Positions 8,381-17,458 of a DNA stretch of 64,000 nucleotides are shown here, one piece after another (position 1 is the first letter of the stretch; each line of letters starts with the position of its first letter). The notes under the pieces were generated by a model, which was not told the DNA's origin, did not search any database, and saw only the letters and a program-made list of their open reading frames with translations. This stretch comes from Pseudomonas sp. GM41(2012) (GTDB lineage Bacteria; Pseudomonadota; Gammaproteobacteria; Pseudomonadales; Pseudomonadaceae), in the NCBI RefSeq assembly GCF_000282315.2, contig NZ_AKJN02000006.1, positions 1,984,001 through 2,048,000 on the forward strand. Direction: 5' to 3'. The translations under genes and the position numbers were made by a program.

Positions 8381-9130
8381 TTAAGCTTCAGCGGCTACTC
8401 GCTTCTGCTTCGCCCGTCGCGACATCATGTTCAAACCCTCGATCGTCGCCGAGAACGCCATGGCCGCATACACGTAGCCTTTCGGTACATGGGCGCCGAA
8501 GCCTTCGGCGATCAGCGTCATGCCGATCATGATCAGGAAGCCCAGCGCCAGCATCACCACCGTCGGGTTGTCGTTGATGAACTTGGCCAGGGGATCAGCC
8601 GCCAGCAACATCACCAGTACCGACACCACCACCGCGATGATCATGATCGGCAAATGCTCGGTCATGCCGACAGCGGTAATGATGCTGTCGATGGAGAACA
8701 CCATGTCCAGCATCAGGATCTGACCGATTGCGGCAGCGAAGCCCAGGGTCACGGTCGAAGTGGCCGACGTTGGATCATCCGGCGCCGGGTCCATGCTGTG
8801 ATGGATCTCGGTGGTCGCCTTCCACAACAGGAACAGGCCGCCGGCGATCAGGATCATGTCCTTCCAGGAGAACGTCTGGCCGAAGATATCGATCACAGGC
8901 TCAGTCAACTGGACGATGAACGCGATGGTGCTCAGCAGCGCCAGTCGCAGGATCAGCGCCATGCCGATACCAATGCGCCGCGCCTTCTGCCGGTGCTGCT
9001 CGGGCAGTTTGTTGGTCAGGATCGAAATGAAGATCAGGTTATCGATGCCGAGCACGATTTCCATGACGATCAACGTCGCCAGGGCGACCCAGGCGGTGGG
9101 GCTTGCAGCAAGTTCTAAAAGGTATTCCAT
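8381..9130 (-). CDS. TerC family integral membrane protein
   Basis: 249 residues with about seven transmembrane helices. The TerC signature acidic motifs are visible within membrane segments: [11 protein letters not shown] near residue 25-35 and [10 protein letters not shown] near 140. TerC/Alx-like proteins are linked to metal (manganese) export and tellurite resistance; the actual substrate here is not shown by the sequence. The C-terminal tail is basic (RRAKQKR). It is separated by 28 bp from the lipoprotein gene upstream, with which it may be co-transcribed. Confidence 0.9.
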   Translation of the reverse strand: MEYLLELAASPTAWVALATLIVMEIVLGIDNLIFISILTNKLPEQHRQKARRIGIGMALILRLALLSTIAFIVQLTEPVIDIFGQTFSWKDMILIAGGLFLLWKATTEIHHSMDPAPDDPTSATSTVTLGFAAAIGQILMLDMVFSIDSIITAVGMTEHLPIMIIAVVVSVLVMLLAADPLAKFINDNPTVVMLALGFLIMIGMTLIAEGFGAHVPKGYVYAAMAFSATIEGLNMMSRRAKQKRVAAEA

Positions 9131-9158
9131 GGGTCAGTCCTGACTCGTTTAAGACGGT

Positions 9159-9401
9159 TTAGATTTCCTGGGACGAAGATTCGGTTTTATCCGTTTCCTT
9201 GGCCGGTTGTTCTTTCTTGCTGATCAGCCCGCCAGTGGCATCACTGATTGCCTGCTCTGCGGCTTTGTGGGTGTCGTCGATCGCTTGTTTGGCGGTTTCG
9301 GCAGCCTTGCCCATCAGTTGCTGAGCGCTTTTTTCGGCCTGGTCACAACCGGCCAATACCAGCAAAGACGTGATCAGCAGTGCCGTGGTTTTAAGCTTCA
9401 T
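9159..9401 (-). CDS. Small lipoprotein with alanine-rich helical repeats
   Basis: 80 residues. Lipobox LVLAGC near residue 18 is followed by an Ala/Lys/Glu-rich amphipathic helix with recurring AxxTAKQAI and AAEQAI patterns, and a Lys/Glu-rich tail. The start at 9401 (MKLKTTALLITSLLVLAGC) is decided by the signal peptide and by GAGGAAAGC upstream; the open frame extends 25 codons further. Similar short lipoproteins occur in Pseudomonas but no function is known to me. Confidence 0.8.
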   Translation of the reverse strand: MKLKTTALLITSLLVLAGCDQAEKSAQQLMGKAAETAKQAIDDTHKAAEQAISDATGGLISKKEQPAKETDKTESSSQEI

Positions 9402-9535
9402 GATGCTTTCCTCGATAGAACAGACAGAGCGAAAAGGCCACCCGTCGATAGCGGGGCATTCTAGGGAGGCAAACACTTCAGGAAAATTCGTATTTTTAGC
9501 GGTTATACTTCGGTTTTAACGAACTTTAGGTCGCC

Positions 9536-10435
9536 ATGCTCAACTATCGACAGCTGCATTACTTCTGGGTGGTGGCCAAGACCGGCAGCATCGTGCGCGC
9601 CTGCGAGCAGCTGAACCTGACGCCGCAGACCATCAGCGGGCAGATTTCCCTGCTCGAACAAACCTATGGCATCGAGCTGTTTCGCCGAGTTGGCCGGCAG
9701 CTGGAACTCACCGAAGCCGGCCGTCAGACCCTGCCCTACGCCGAGCAAATGTTTCAGCTGGGCGGTGAACTGGAGCTGATGTTGCGAGCACAGCCCAACG
9801 AACAGCAGATTCTGTTTCGGGTAGGTGTGGCCGATGTGGTGCCCAAATCCATCGTCTATCGCCTGATTGCGCCGACCATGGAATTGAGCGAGCCGCTGCG
9901 CATCACCTGTCGCGAAGACAAACTCGAACGCCTGCTCGCCGACCTGGCGATCCAGCGGCTCGACCTGGTGATCTCCGACAGCCCGATGCCCTCGCACCTG
10001 GACATCAAGGGCTATAGCCAGAAACTCGGGGAATGCGGGATCAGCTTCTTCGCCACGGCTGAACTGGCGGCGCAATACGGTCAGGATTTCCCCCGCAGCC
10101 TGCACGGCGCACCGCTGCTGATTCCAGGGCCGGAGACCGTGGTGCGCAGTCGCTTGCAGCGCTGGTTTGCCGAGCAGCAGATTCAGCCGCGCATCGTCGG
10201 CGAGTTCGACGACAGCGCCTTGATGCAGGCTTTCGGCCAATCCGGCAGCGGGATATTCATTGGTCCGAGCGTGATTGCCGATGAAGTGATACGCCAATAC
10301 GGCGTGGAACTGATTGGCCAGACCGACGCGGTGACCGAGTCGTTCTACGCCATTTCGGTGGAACGCAAGGTCAAGCACCCCGGCATTGTCGCCATTACCG
10401 AAGGTGCGCGACGCGAGCTGTTCACCGAGATGTGA
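9536..10435 (+). CDS. nhaR: LysR-type transcriptional activator NhaR
   Basis: 299 residues with an N-terminal winged helix-turn-helix (residues 1-60) and a LysR effector domain. The start MLNYRQLHYFWVVAKTGSI and the overall sequence closely match NhaR, the sodium-responsive activator of the nhaA Na+/H+ antiporter in enterobacteria. No nhaA is next to it here, so the target lies elsewhere or differs. It converges with the MFS gene, leaving only 4 bp between stops and no visible terminator. Confidence 0.88.
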   Translation: MLNYRQLHYFWVVAKTGSIVRACEQLNLTPQTISGQISLLEQTYGIELFRRVGRQLELTEAGRQTLPYAEQMFQLGGELELMLRAQPNEQQILFRVGVADVVPKSIVYRLIAPTMELSEPLRITCREDKLERLLADLAIQRLDLVISDSPMPSHLDIKGYSQKLGECGISFFATAELAAQYGQDFPRSLHGAPLLIPGPETVVRSRLQRWFAEQQIQPRIVGEFDDSALMQAFGQSGSGIFIGPSVIADEVIRQYGVELIGQTDAVTESFYAISVERKVKHPGIVAITEGARRELFTEM

Positions 10436-10439
10436 GGTG

Positions 10440-11594
10440 TCAGGCGCAGACTTCGCGGGGTTTGAAGGTCATCAGTGCGATGGCCAGGAGGATCGAGGCG
10501 AGGATAAAAGCGGCCGCCGCGAAACCAAGACCTTGCAGGCCCACACCGTCGATGACCCTGCCGCCGATCATGGCGCCCAGGCCGATCCCTAGGTTAGCCC
10601 CGGCAATGTTCAGCGATGCCGCGAACGCCGGCGCTTCGGGTGCAGCCTTCATCAAGCGCACATGGCTGACCAGGAACAACGCCGCCTGAGTCACGCCCCA
10701 GATCCCCATCGCCGCTGCCAGACCCAGCGGCGAATGAATGTTCGGCACCAACGCCACCAGGCCGGCGATCATGAACGCGCAGAACATCATCGAAGCCATC
10801 AACGGATGACGATCCACCGCGCGGCCGCCCAGTGAGTTGCCGATCAAGCCGACCGCACCGAAGCCCATCAGGCACCAGCCGACCACCGTGCCGTTGAAAC
10901 CGGCCAGTCGCTCAAGAATGTCCGCCAGGTAGGTGTAGGCGGTGAACATGCCGCTGAACACCAGGATCGACAGCAGCACATGCCCCACCATCAGCGGGCT
11001 GCGCAGGATCTTGAACTGCGAGCGGAAACTGACTTGATGCTGATGCAGATTGGTTTTCGGCAGGTAGATAAACAGCAGCAACGCCTTGGCAAACGCGATC
11101 ACCGCCAGAATGCCGAAGGCACTGCGCCAGCCGAACGCATCGGAGATCAGTGTGCCCACCGGAATGCCGAACACGGTGGCGCAGACAATCCCGAAACCTA
11201 TCTTGGCGATGGCGCGACCGGCGTAGTCCGGGCCGACAATGTCCACCGCGGTTTCACTGGCCAGCGCCCAGAACACCGGCAGCCCCAACGCGGGGATCAA
11301 CCGGGCGACGGACATCACCCAGATGTTCGGCGCAAACGCCGCAAGTGTGTTGGCCAGACCGAACATGATCAGCACCGAGATGAACAATTTGCGGCGCTCG
11401 AACCTTGCGAAGTACGCGGTCAGGAACGGCCCGAATGCAGCGACCGTAAAGGCGAACAAGGTCACCAGCAAACCCGCTTGGGGGATGCTGACATCAAGGT
11501 CTCGAGCGATCGCCGGCAACAGGCCGACGATGATGAATTCCGTGGTCAGCACCGTGAAACCGGCAGCGGACAACAGAAGGATGGGCAACAGCAT
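10440..11594 (-). CDS. MFS transporter, DHA1 (drug:H+ antiporter, 12 TM) group
   Basis: 384 residues with twelve predicted membrane helices. The loop between helices 2 and 3 reads ARFERRKLF, a variant of the MFS motif A, and ARLIPALGLPVFWALASE resembles the motif B region of AraJ/YdhP-like sugar or drug efflux proteins. GGAG precedes the ATG by 8 bases. Substrate unknown. Single-gene unit, convergent with nhaR. Confidence 0.85.
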   Translation of the reverse strand: MLLPILLLSAAGFTVLTTEFIIVGLLPAIARDLDVSIPQAGLLVTLFAFTVAAFGPFLTAYFARFERRKLFISVLIMFGLANTLAAFAPNIWVMSVARLIPALGLPVFWALASETAVDIVGPDYAGRAIAKIGFGIVCATVFGIPVGTLISDAFGWRSAFGILAVIAFAKALLLFIYLPKTNLHQHQVSFRSQFKILRSPLMVGHVLLSILVFSGMFTAYTYLADILERLAGFNGTVVGWCLMGFGAVGLIGNSLGGRAVDRHPLMASMMFCAFMIAGLVALVPNIHSPLGLAAAMGIWGVTQAALFLVSHVRLMKAAPEAPAFAASLNIAGANLGIGLGAMIGGRVIDGVGLQGLGFAAAAFILASILLAIALMTFKPREVCA

Positions 11595-11875
11595 GCAGAA
11601 CTCCAGAAAACGACGACACCAGCGATAGCCCGAAGGCCCACTGGCATGACTTGAAAATGAGGATGGCGAATCTTAACAGAGTGTTTCCGATCAGGGTTGC
11701 ACGAACCTGCCGATCTCGTTGATCCCGCGGGCGGCAGATCGTCACAGGTCTGAAGGATGAAGACCACGCTGTGATAAAGTCCGCGCCCTGCGATACGTAC
11801 ACCCTGTTCATCGGCCATTGATTGGCATTGATGTCGCGATACCCCCGCACCTAATAAAATCAGAGATGCCGTTTT

Positions 11876-13108
11876 ATGACCGCTTCATCCCCTTCGCTAT
11901 GGTTACGCCTGAAACGCTTGAGCCTGGTTACACAAATCATCATCGGCCTAATCGCCGGGATTGCCCTGGCCCTGTTCGCGCCGGAGGTGGCGAAGTCCAC
12001 CGCGTTCATCGGCAAAGTCTTCGTATCGGCGCTTAAAGCTGTCGCGCCGATTCTGGTGTTCGTGCTGGTCATGGCCTCGATTGCCAACCACAAGCACGGC
12101 CAGGAAACCCACATCCGGCCGATTCTGTTTCTGTATCTGCTGGGAACGTTTGCGGCGGCGGTGGTGGCCGTTATCGCCAGTACGTTGTTCCCGTCGAGCC
12201 TGGTATTGGCCACTCACGACGTTGCTGTCACCGCGCCGGGCGGTATCAGTGAAGTGCTGCAAAGTCTGTTGTTGAGCGTGGTCGACAACCCGGTCAGCGC
12301 ACTGATGAATGCCAACTTCATCGGCATTCTGGCGTGGGCGATTGGCATGGGCGTTGCCATTCGCCATGCCGGTGACACCACTCGCGAAGTACTCGGCGAC
12401 TTATCCAACGGCGTGACCCTGATCGTGCGTTTGGTGATTCGTTTTGCGCCACTGGGGATCTTCGGCCTGGTGGCTTCGACCCTCGCCACCTCCGGTTTCG
12501 GCGCCTTGATCGGCTATGTGCATCTGCTGGCAGTGCTGCTGGGCTGCATGCTGTTTGTAGCGCTGGTGATGAACCCGGTCATCGTGTTCTGGAAGCTGCG
12601 TCGCAACCCGTATCCGCTGGTGATCACGTGCTTGCGCGAAAGCGGCATCACTGCGTTTTTTACCCGCAGCTCGGCGGCGAACATTCCGGTCAATCTGGAA
12701 TTGAGCAAGCGCCTGGGCCTGCACGAAGACACCTACTCGGTCTCGATCCCGCTGGGCGCAACCATCAACATGGCGGGCGCGGCGATCACCATTACCGTGC
12801 TGACCCTGGCCGCCGTGCATACGCTGGGCATCGCCGTGGACATTCCGACCGCCATCCTGTTGAGCATCGTCGCGGCGATCTGTGCCTGTGGCGCTTCGGG
12901 CGTGGCGGGCGGCTCGTTGCTGTTGATTCCACTGGCGTGCAGCCTGTTTGGCATCCCCAGTGAAATCGCCATGCAGGTGGTGGCCGTCGGGTTCATCATC
13001 GGTGTGCTGCAGGACTCGGCGGAAACGGCGCTGAACTCCTCCACCGACGTGCTGTTCACCGCGGCGGCGTGCCTGGGCGAAGACGAGAAAGCCGAGCGTA
13101 TGGCGTAA
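11876..13108 (+). CDS. sstT: Serine/threonine:Na+ symporter
   Basis: 410-residue inner-membrane transporter of the dicarboxylate/amino acid:cation symporter (DAACS) family, taking up serine and threonine with sodium. SstT features are present: [21 protein letters not shown], the [21 protein letters not shown] segment and [13 protein letters not shown]. Length equals that of typical SstT. The coding end is followed after 5 bp by a perfect 41-bp inverted REP-type repeat that may act as terminator. Confidence 0.96.
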   Translation: MTASSPSLWLRLKRLSLVTQIIIGLIAGIALALFAPEVAKSTAFIGKVFVSALKAVAPILVFVLVMASIANHKHGQETHIRPILFLYLLGTFAAAVVAVIASTLFPSSLVLATHDVAVTAPGGISEVLQSLLLSVVDNPVSALMNANFIGILAWAIGMGVAIRHAGDTTREVLGDLSNGVTLIVRLVIRFAPLGIFGLVASTLATSGFGALIGYVHLLAVLLGCMLFVALVMNPVIVFWKLRRNPYPLVITCLRESGITAFFTRSSAANIPVNLELSKRLGLHEDTYSVSIPLGATINMAGAAITITVLTLAAVHTLGIAVDIPTAILLSIVAAICACGASGVAGGSLLLIPLACSLFGIPSEIAMQVVAVGFIIGVLQDSAETALNSSTDVLFTAAACLGEDEKAERMA

Positions 13109-13113
13109 CAAAG

Positions 13114-13211
13114 ATCAAAAGATCGCAGCCTCGTTTCACTCGACAGCTCCTACATTGAAATGCTTACCCCTGTAGGAGCTGTCGAGTGAAACGAGGCTGC
13201 GATCTTTTGAT
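13114..13211. repeat. REP-type inverted repeat, perfect 41-bp arms
   Basis: Left arm 13114-13154 and right arm 13171-13211 are exact reverse complements around a 16-base loop. The ends carry ATCAAAAGATCGCAGCC and the centre TGTAGGAGCTG, the same family as the elements at 48183 and 56934. It lies between convergent sstT and the DUF1993 gene. Confidence 0.9.
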
Positions 13212-13216
13212 TCACC

Positions 13217-13256
13217 AAAAAAAAGCCCACCAAGGCGCGAACCTTGGCGGGCTTTT
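13217..13256 (-). terminator. Terminator of the DUF1993 gene
   Basis: A 15-bp stem with one mismatch (13221-13235 with 13242-13256) followed on the minus strand by a run of eight Ts. Confidence 0.9.
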
Positions 13257-13271
13257 GTGTATCCGGGAGGT

Positions 13272-13781
13272 TTAGAACGCGCCCATGTAATCGCGCTTGC
13301 CCACTTCCACACCGTTGTGACGCAGCAGTGCGTAGGTGGTGGTGACGTGGAAGAAGAATTGCGGCAGACCGTAGCTCAGCAGGTAAGCCTGGCCGGTGAA
13401 GCGCTTCTCTTTCGGCGTGCCCTGACGGGTGATGATTTCGATGCCTTCCTTGCCGTCGATCTGTTCCGGTTTGATCTCGCCGATGAAGGCCAGCACTTTG
13501 GCGATCAGCGCTTGCAGCTCAGCGAAGGTGGTTTCGGTGTCGTCGTACTTTGGCAGTTCAACTTCGGCCAGACGCGCGGAAACGCCCTTGGCGAAATCAA
13601 CGGCGATCTGCACCTGACGGACCAGCGGGAACATGTCCGGGTACAGACGGGCTTGCAGGAAGGCGTTTGGGTCGATGTTCTTGGCGGTGGCGTGGGCTTC
13701 GGCCTTGTTCAAAACGTCGCTCAGGGCGTTGAGCATTTGTTTGAAAACCGGAACGGAAGCGGCGTACAGAGAAATAGTCAT
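13272..13781 (-). CDS. DUF1993 family protein
   Basis: 169-residue cytoplasmic protein beginning MTISLYAASVPVFKQMLNALSDVLNKAEAHA and ending with FFFHVTTTYALLRHNGVEVGKRDYMG. These are the conserved ends of the DUF1993 family, which belongs to the DinB/YfiT-like four-helix bundle proteins. The His in FFHVTT and the N-terminal helix fit that fold. No biochemical role is known. Single-gene unit with its own terminator. Confidence 0.9.
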   Translation of the reverse strand: MTISLYAASVPVFKQMLNALSDVLNKAEAHATAKNIDPNAFLQARLYPDMFPLVRQVQIAVDFAKGVSARLAEVELPKYDDTETTFAELQALIAKVLAFIGEIKPEQIDGKEGIEIITRQGTPKEKRFTGQAYLLSYGLPQFFFHVTTTYALLRHNGVEVGKRDYMGAF

Positions 13782-13935
13782 GGCAGTCTCGTGTTGTGAC
13801 AGGAGGGAAACGTGGGGCGATTATAGCCATGCACGGTCCCCCTGCGGCGGGTCTTTTATCCGGAAGGGGAAACGCAGCGCAAGCTCTGAACAATCTGCGC
13901 ACGTTAGCCCCGCCGGCATGAAAACTTCAACGTTA

Positions 13936-14874
13936 TCAGTGTTTTTCTGCGCTCGCCGACAGACCGGCCTTCGTTTGGGTGAACCGGTAAAACAGGTTGG
14001 GCTCGCTCACAATGTAAAGCTCGCCTTTATTGTCCATGGTCATGCCTTCGGCTTGCGGCAGCGTATGCTTGAGGTCACCGGCCAAGGCGCGCAGGGAGAG
14101 AATACTGACGAAGTTACCCTGCTGGTCCAGTTCGGTCAGGTTGCTGGACTGTTCGCTCAGCAACAGTAAGTGGCCGGTCCGAGGATCGTAGTAACCCTCG
14201 GAAAGGTCTTTGCTGAAAACGCCGCGGTCGACCCAGGCCGTCAAGTCCTTGATACGGATCTGCATTCGGTTGCCAATGGAGCCGAGCATGCCGGTGATTG
14301 AGTACAGTTGCCGCGGATCACGCTCCTTGATGGCGAAGATGCGGTCATTGGCCGGGTCATAGGTCACACCTTCAAACCCCTTGTTATGCTCGCTGAGGTT
14401 GATCTCGATGGCGAGTGATTCAGTTTGATCCGCACGGATGGGTCCAGCGGTCTCCGGCAGGGTAAAAATGTGCAGCCGCTGCTGCTGTTCATCAACGATG
14501 ACCACCCGCCCTTTGCCCATGTAAGCGATGCCTTCGGTGTCCTCAAAACCGATCAATGGGTAGCGCTCGAGCAAATCGCCGTCACGGGTCAGCGCCAGAA
14601 TTTCCATAGGCACACCATTGGTGATACCCAGAATGCGGTCGTGATCAGGGTCATAGGCGAGACCGGACAAATCGGTGATGCCCGGGATCGGTTTGCCTTC
14701 GATCGCGACCTTGTAGTCTGGCAGCCAGATATTTTTGTCTGGCGCCTGATTGCCATACCAGCTGTTATGCCAGTGCGCGTACAACTGCCCGGGCAAGCCA
14801 AAATGAACGAAAACCCCACTAACGCCGACCAGCGCGGCGATCAGAACAATTCCAGCCTTCCTTGCCTTGCTCAT
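13936..14874 (-). CDS. SdiA-regulated-domain (YjiK-like) envelope protein
   Basis: 312 residues with an N-terminal membrane anchor or signal (about residues 7-25) and a beta-propeller-like domain of the SdiA-regulated family (ITDLSGLAYDPDHDRILGITN, GFEGVTYDPANDRIFAIKE, EGMTMDNKGELYIVSEPNLFY). The start is placed at ATG 14874, which overlaps the stop of the upstream GT gene by 4 bp (ATGA), indicating translational coupling. Its place at the end of the envelope-sugar cluster suggests a periplasmic role, but none is established. Confidence 0.85.
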   Translation of the reverse strand: MSKARKAGIVLIAALVGVSGVFVHFGLPGQLYAHWHNSWYGNQAPDKNIWLPDYKVAIEGKPIPGITDLSGLAYDPDHDRILGITNGVPMEILALTRDGDLLERYPLIGFEDTEGIAYMGKGRVVIVDEQQQRLHIFTLPETAGPIRADQTESLAIEINLSEHNKGFEGVTYDPANDRIFAIKERDPRQLYSITGMLGSIGNRMQIRIKDLTAWVDRGVFSKDLSEGYYDPRTGHLLLLSEQSSNLTELDQQGNFVSILSLRALAGDLKHTLPQAEGMTMDNKGELYIVSEPNLFYRFTQTKAGLSASAEKH

Positions 14875-16391
14875 ACTTTTTCTTGATCCCAGGTAAATCG
14901 ATAGACATTGACGGGTTGTCCCGGATGGCATTGGCCGTTATCGGCATCGGCACCGACGATCGACCAGTGCGCTCGGGAGGTTTCGCCCAACTCACGCGCG
15001 GCCTGAGGATTGAAACACTGGCTCAACAGTTCGTCGGGGACCAAGGCATACGCCCGAGGATGTTCGCGCAACCACAGTGCCGCCTGCTCGACCGTGGAGC
15101 CGACCATCCCGAAGTGCACGATCGGTTGTCGCGCGAACAGCCAATGGCCCTCGCGCCAATTGACCAACACCAGGTCGGCGCCTTGGGTCATGGTCGCCGC
15201 TTGCGCCATGATCGCTTCGTGAGGGTTGGGACCGTCCTTGATCGGTTCGATGAAACCGCGGGCAATCCAAAGCGCAAACCAGGTCACGACCAACGCCTGG
15301 AATACCCGCCGACCACGCGGACGGCGACTGAACCAGCGCTTGAGCAACCAGGGAATCAGCGGTGCAGCCACCAGCACCAGCCCGGGCAGCGCCGGGTAGA
15401 TGTACAACTTGCGCTTGCCGCTGCTGATACAGAAAAACAGCACCACCAGCACGACCCAGCCCAGCAGCACCAGCACTCGGCCGTCGTGCTTGCGCAGTTG
15501 CCGGCGCCAAGCGGGCACCAGCCACGGCAATGCCAGCACCAGCGGCAACCAATATTGGGGGATCACGTGAACGAAGAAATACCAGAACGGCTCGCGATGG
15601 TCCCAGGCGGCGGCATAGCGTCCCGCGGTCTGGCGCAGCAGAATTTCTCGCGCATAGGCGATCTCTTCAGCAGTGCCATTGAGCGCGATGGACAAGGCCA
15701 AAGGCAGTAACCAGATCGCGATGGCGCCCAGCATGACCAGCAGCCCCAGCAGCCACTTGCGCGCCTCGCCGGGCATGGCCACCACACCGGGCCAGCCTTT
15801 GCGCACCGCATAGGCATACGGAATCAGCATCAGGGCCGGAACGAAGCCAACCCCTTTGGTGATCACACCAATGCCCATGGCGGCGCAGCCCAGGTAGAAC
15901 CAGCGCCAGGCCGGCCCGAGCAACAGGTGCCGCGCCAGACCGTACATACCCACGGAGGTGAACAGAATCAAAAAGCTGTCGATCTGGCCGGTCTGCAGGA
16001 TGCTGTAGGTCTGATAGGTCGCCAGGTACAAGAGCGCCGCCATCCGGCCGGTACGTTGATGCCATAACCGGCGGCCCAAGTCATAAACCACGGCGGTGAC
16101 CGTAACGGCCGATAGAAGACCCGGCAGATACAGGGCGATGGAGGGTTTCCCGGTGAGCCAGGCGAAGAACGCCACCGTCCACATGAAAATCGGCGGTTTG
16201 TCGCCATAGATCTCTGCCGCACGGTGTGGAATCAGCCATGAGCCGTGCTGCAGCATCTCGAGCGCAACGCCAAGGAATCGCTCCTCGTCAACGTTCTGCG
16301 GCTGACGCAGCCCCAGTCCGGCACCGATCAAAACCAGGGCGAGTAACATCAAACCCAGGCATTCGACCCGGGGTGATAACGTTCTGCGCAT
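14871..16391 (-). CDS. ArnT-like membrane glycosyltransferase (GT83/PMT type)
   Basis: 506 residues with about a dozen transmembrane helices and a C-terminal periplasmic part. The first periplasmic loop holds the catalytic acidic pair NVDEERF (D35-E36), then YGDKPP; both are hallmarks of ArnT and related polyprenyl-phosphate-dependent glycosyltransferases. ArnT moves aminoarabinose, and rhizobial Rgt relatives move galacturonic acid, from an undecaprenyl-type carrier to lipid A or core. The neighbouring UDP-glucuronate 4-epimerase favours galacturonic acid as the sugar (inference). It is 3 bp after the LpxB-N-like gene and overlaps the next gene by 4 bp. Confidence 0.88.
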   Translation of the reverse strand: MRRTLSPRVECLGLMLLALVLIGAGLGLRQPQNVDEERFLGVALEMLQHGSWLIPHRAAEIYGDKPPIFMWTVAFFAWLTGKPSIALYLPGLLSAVTVTAVVYDLGRRLWHQRTGRMAALLYLATYQTYSILQTGQIDSFLILFTSVGMYGLARHLLLGPAWRWFYLGCAAMGIGVITKGVGFVPALMLIPYAYAVRKGWPGVVAMPGEARKWLLGLLVMLGAIAIWLLPLALSIALNGTAEEIAYAREILLRQTAGRYAAAWDHREPFWYFFVHVIPQYWLPLVLALPWLVPAWRRQLRKHDGRVLVLLGWVVLVVLFFCISSGKRKLYIYPALPGLVLVAAPLIPWLLKRWFSRRPRGRRVFQALVVTWFALWIARGFIEPIKDGPNPHEAIMAQAATMTQGADLVLVNWREGHWLFARQPIVHFGMVGSTVEQAALWLREHPRAYALVPDELLSQCFNPQAARELGETSRAHWSIVGADADNGQCHPGQPVNVYRFTWDQEKV

Positions 16392-16394
16392 GAC

Positions 16395-16673
16395 TCAGTC
16401 CTTTAAGTGTTTGCTGCGAGCAATCAACTGCAAATTGCGCAGATAAACGATCGAGCCAAAGGCTTGACCGGCAATGAACACCGGGTCCTCCCGGTAAATG
16501 GCATAAGCGAGCAGCAGGGCGCTACCGACGATGCTCAGGTACCAGAAACTCACTGGAATCACGCTGCGTTTCTTGTATTCGCTGTAAAGCCACTGCAAGA
16601 CGAAGCGACCGGTAAAGGCTATCTGGCCGGCGAAGCCGACCACCAGCCACAGGGTTTCACGGGAGAGATTCAT
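16395..16673 (-). CDS. Lipid-A-disaccharide synthase N-terminal domain (LAB_N) membrane protein
   Basis: 92 residues with three predicted membrane helices and the LAB_N pattern GFAGQIAFTGRFVLQWLYSE and then PVSFWYLSIVGSALLLAYAIYREDPVFIAGQ. Free-standing LAB_N proteins commonly accompany GT2/GT83 pairs; they may help form or translocate the lipid-linked sugar (inference). The ATG at 16673 overlaps the upstream GT2 stop by 4 bp (ATGA), which decides this start over a longer frame. Confidence 0.88.
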   Translation of the reverse strand: MNLSRETLWLVVGFAGQIAFTGRFVLQWLYSEYKKRSVIPVSFWYLSIVGSALLLAYAIYREDPVFIAGQAFGSIVYLRNLQLIARSKHLKD

Positions 16674-17410
16674 CCTTCGATTTCCTGCGCAGTGGCGTTC
16701 AGGCGCGTGCGCCGGATCAGCCACCAGACGCCGATCAGGTCGAGAATGCCCACCAGGGCACGGTCCAGGTTGCCGTATTTGGAGACCCCGGCTGTGCGGT
16801 GACGGTGGTTGACTGGATGAGTGATCATTCGGCCGTTATGGCGCTGGATCAGTGCAGGAATGTACCGATGCATATGATCGAAGTACGGCAGGCGCAGAAA
16901 CGCCGCCCGCTCGATCAACTTCAATCCACACCCGGTGTCCGGTGTCTGGTCCTTGAGCATGCGGCTGCGCAATCCATTGGCAAACCGTGAAGCCCAGCGC
17001 TTGCTCGCGTTGTCGCGGCGGTTGATCCGGTGCCCGGCCACCAACTGAAGGCCGGCCAGCCCTTGTTCACCACGCACCAGCGCCAACATCCCGGGGATGT
17101 CCGCAGGATCGTTCTGGCCGTCGCCATCGAGCGTGGCCAGCCACTGCCCCTTGGCAGCCAGCGCCGCATGGTAAAGCGAGGTGCTTTGCCCAAGCGAACG
17201 CTCATGACGCAGGATCCGCAGTGTGCTCAGGCCATTGTTTTTGATCTGCCGCAGTTCGTGCAAGGTGGCATCGGTACTGCCATCGTCCACGACGATGATT
17301 TCGTACGCCTCGTCGGCCAAGGCTGTGCGCACTTCTTCAATCAAGGGCTTTAGGTTGTTTGCTTCATTTTTTGCCGGAATCAGTACAGATACAAAAATTT
17401 CATGACTCAT
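16670..17410 (-). CDS. GT2 family polyprenyl-phosphate glycosyltransferase
   Basis: 246-residue cytoplasmic GT-A-fold enzyme of the dolichyl-phosphate-mannose-synthase type. VDDGSTD (41-47) and the metal-binding DGDGQND (95-101) are intact. It lacks the two C-terminal membrane helices of ArnC or GtrB, ending with a hydrophobic stretch near LVGILDLIGVWWLI. It likely charges a lipid carrier with the sugar used by the ArnT-like enzyme. Overlaps the LAB_N gene by 4 bp; 48 bp after the epimerase gene. Confidence 0.88.
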   Translation of the reverse strand: MSHEIFVSVLIPAKNEANNLKPLIEEVRTALADEAYEIIVVDDGSTDATLHELRQIKNNGLSTLRILRHERSLGQSTSLYHAALAAKGQWLATLDGDGQNDPADIPGMLALVRGEQGLAGLQLVAGHRINRRDNASKRWASRFANGLRSRMLKDQTPDTGCGLKLIERAAFLRLPYFDHMHRYIPALIQRHNGRMITHPVNHRHRTAGVSKYGNLDRALVGILDLIGVWWLIRRTRLNATAQEIEG

Positions 17411-17458
17411 AGGGTCCCCCCTTTAATCCTTGGTTTCTTATTATCAAGGGCGAACATT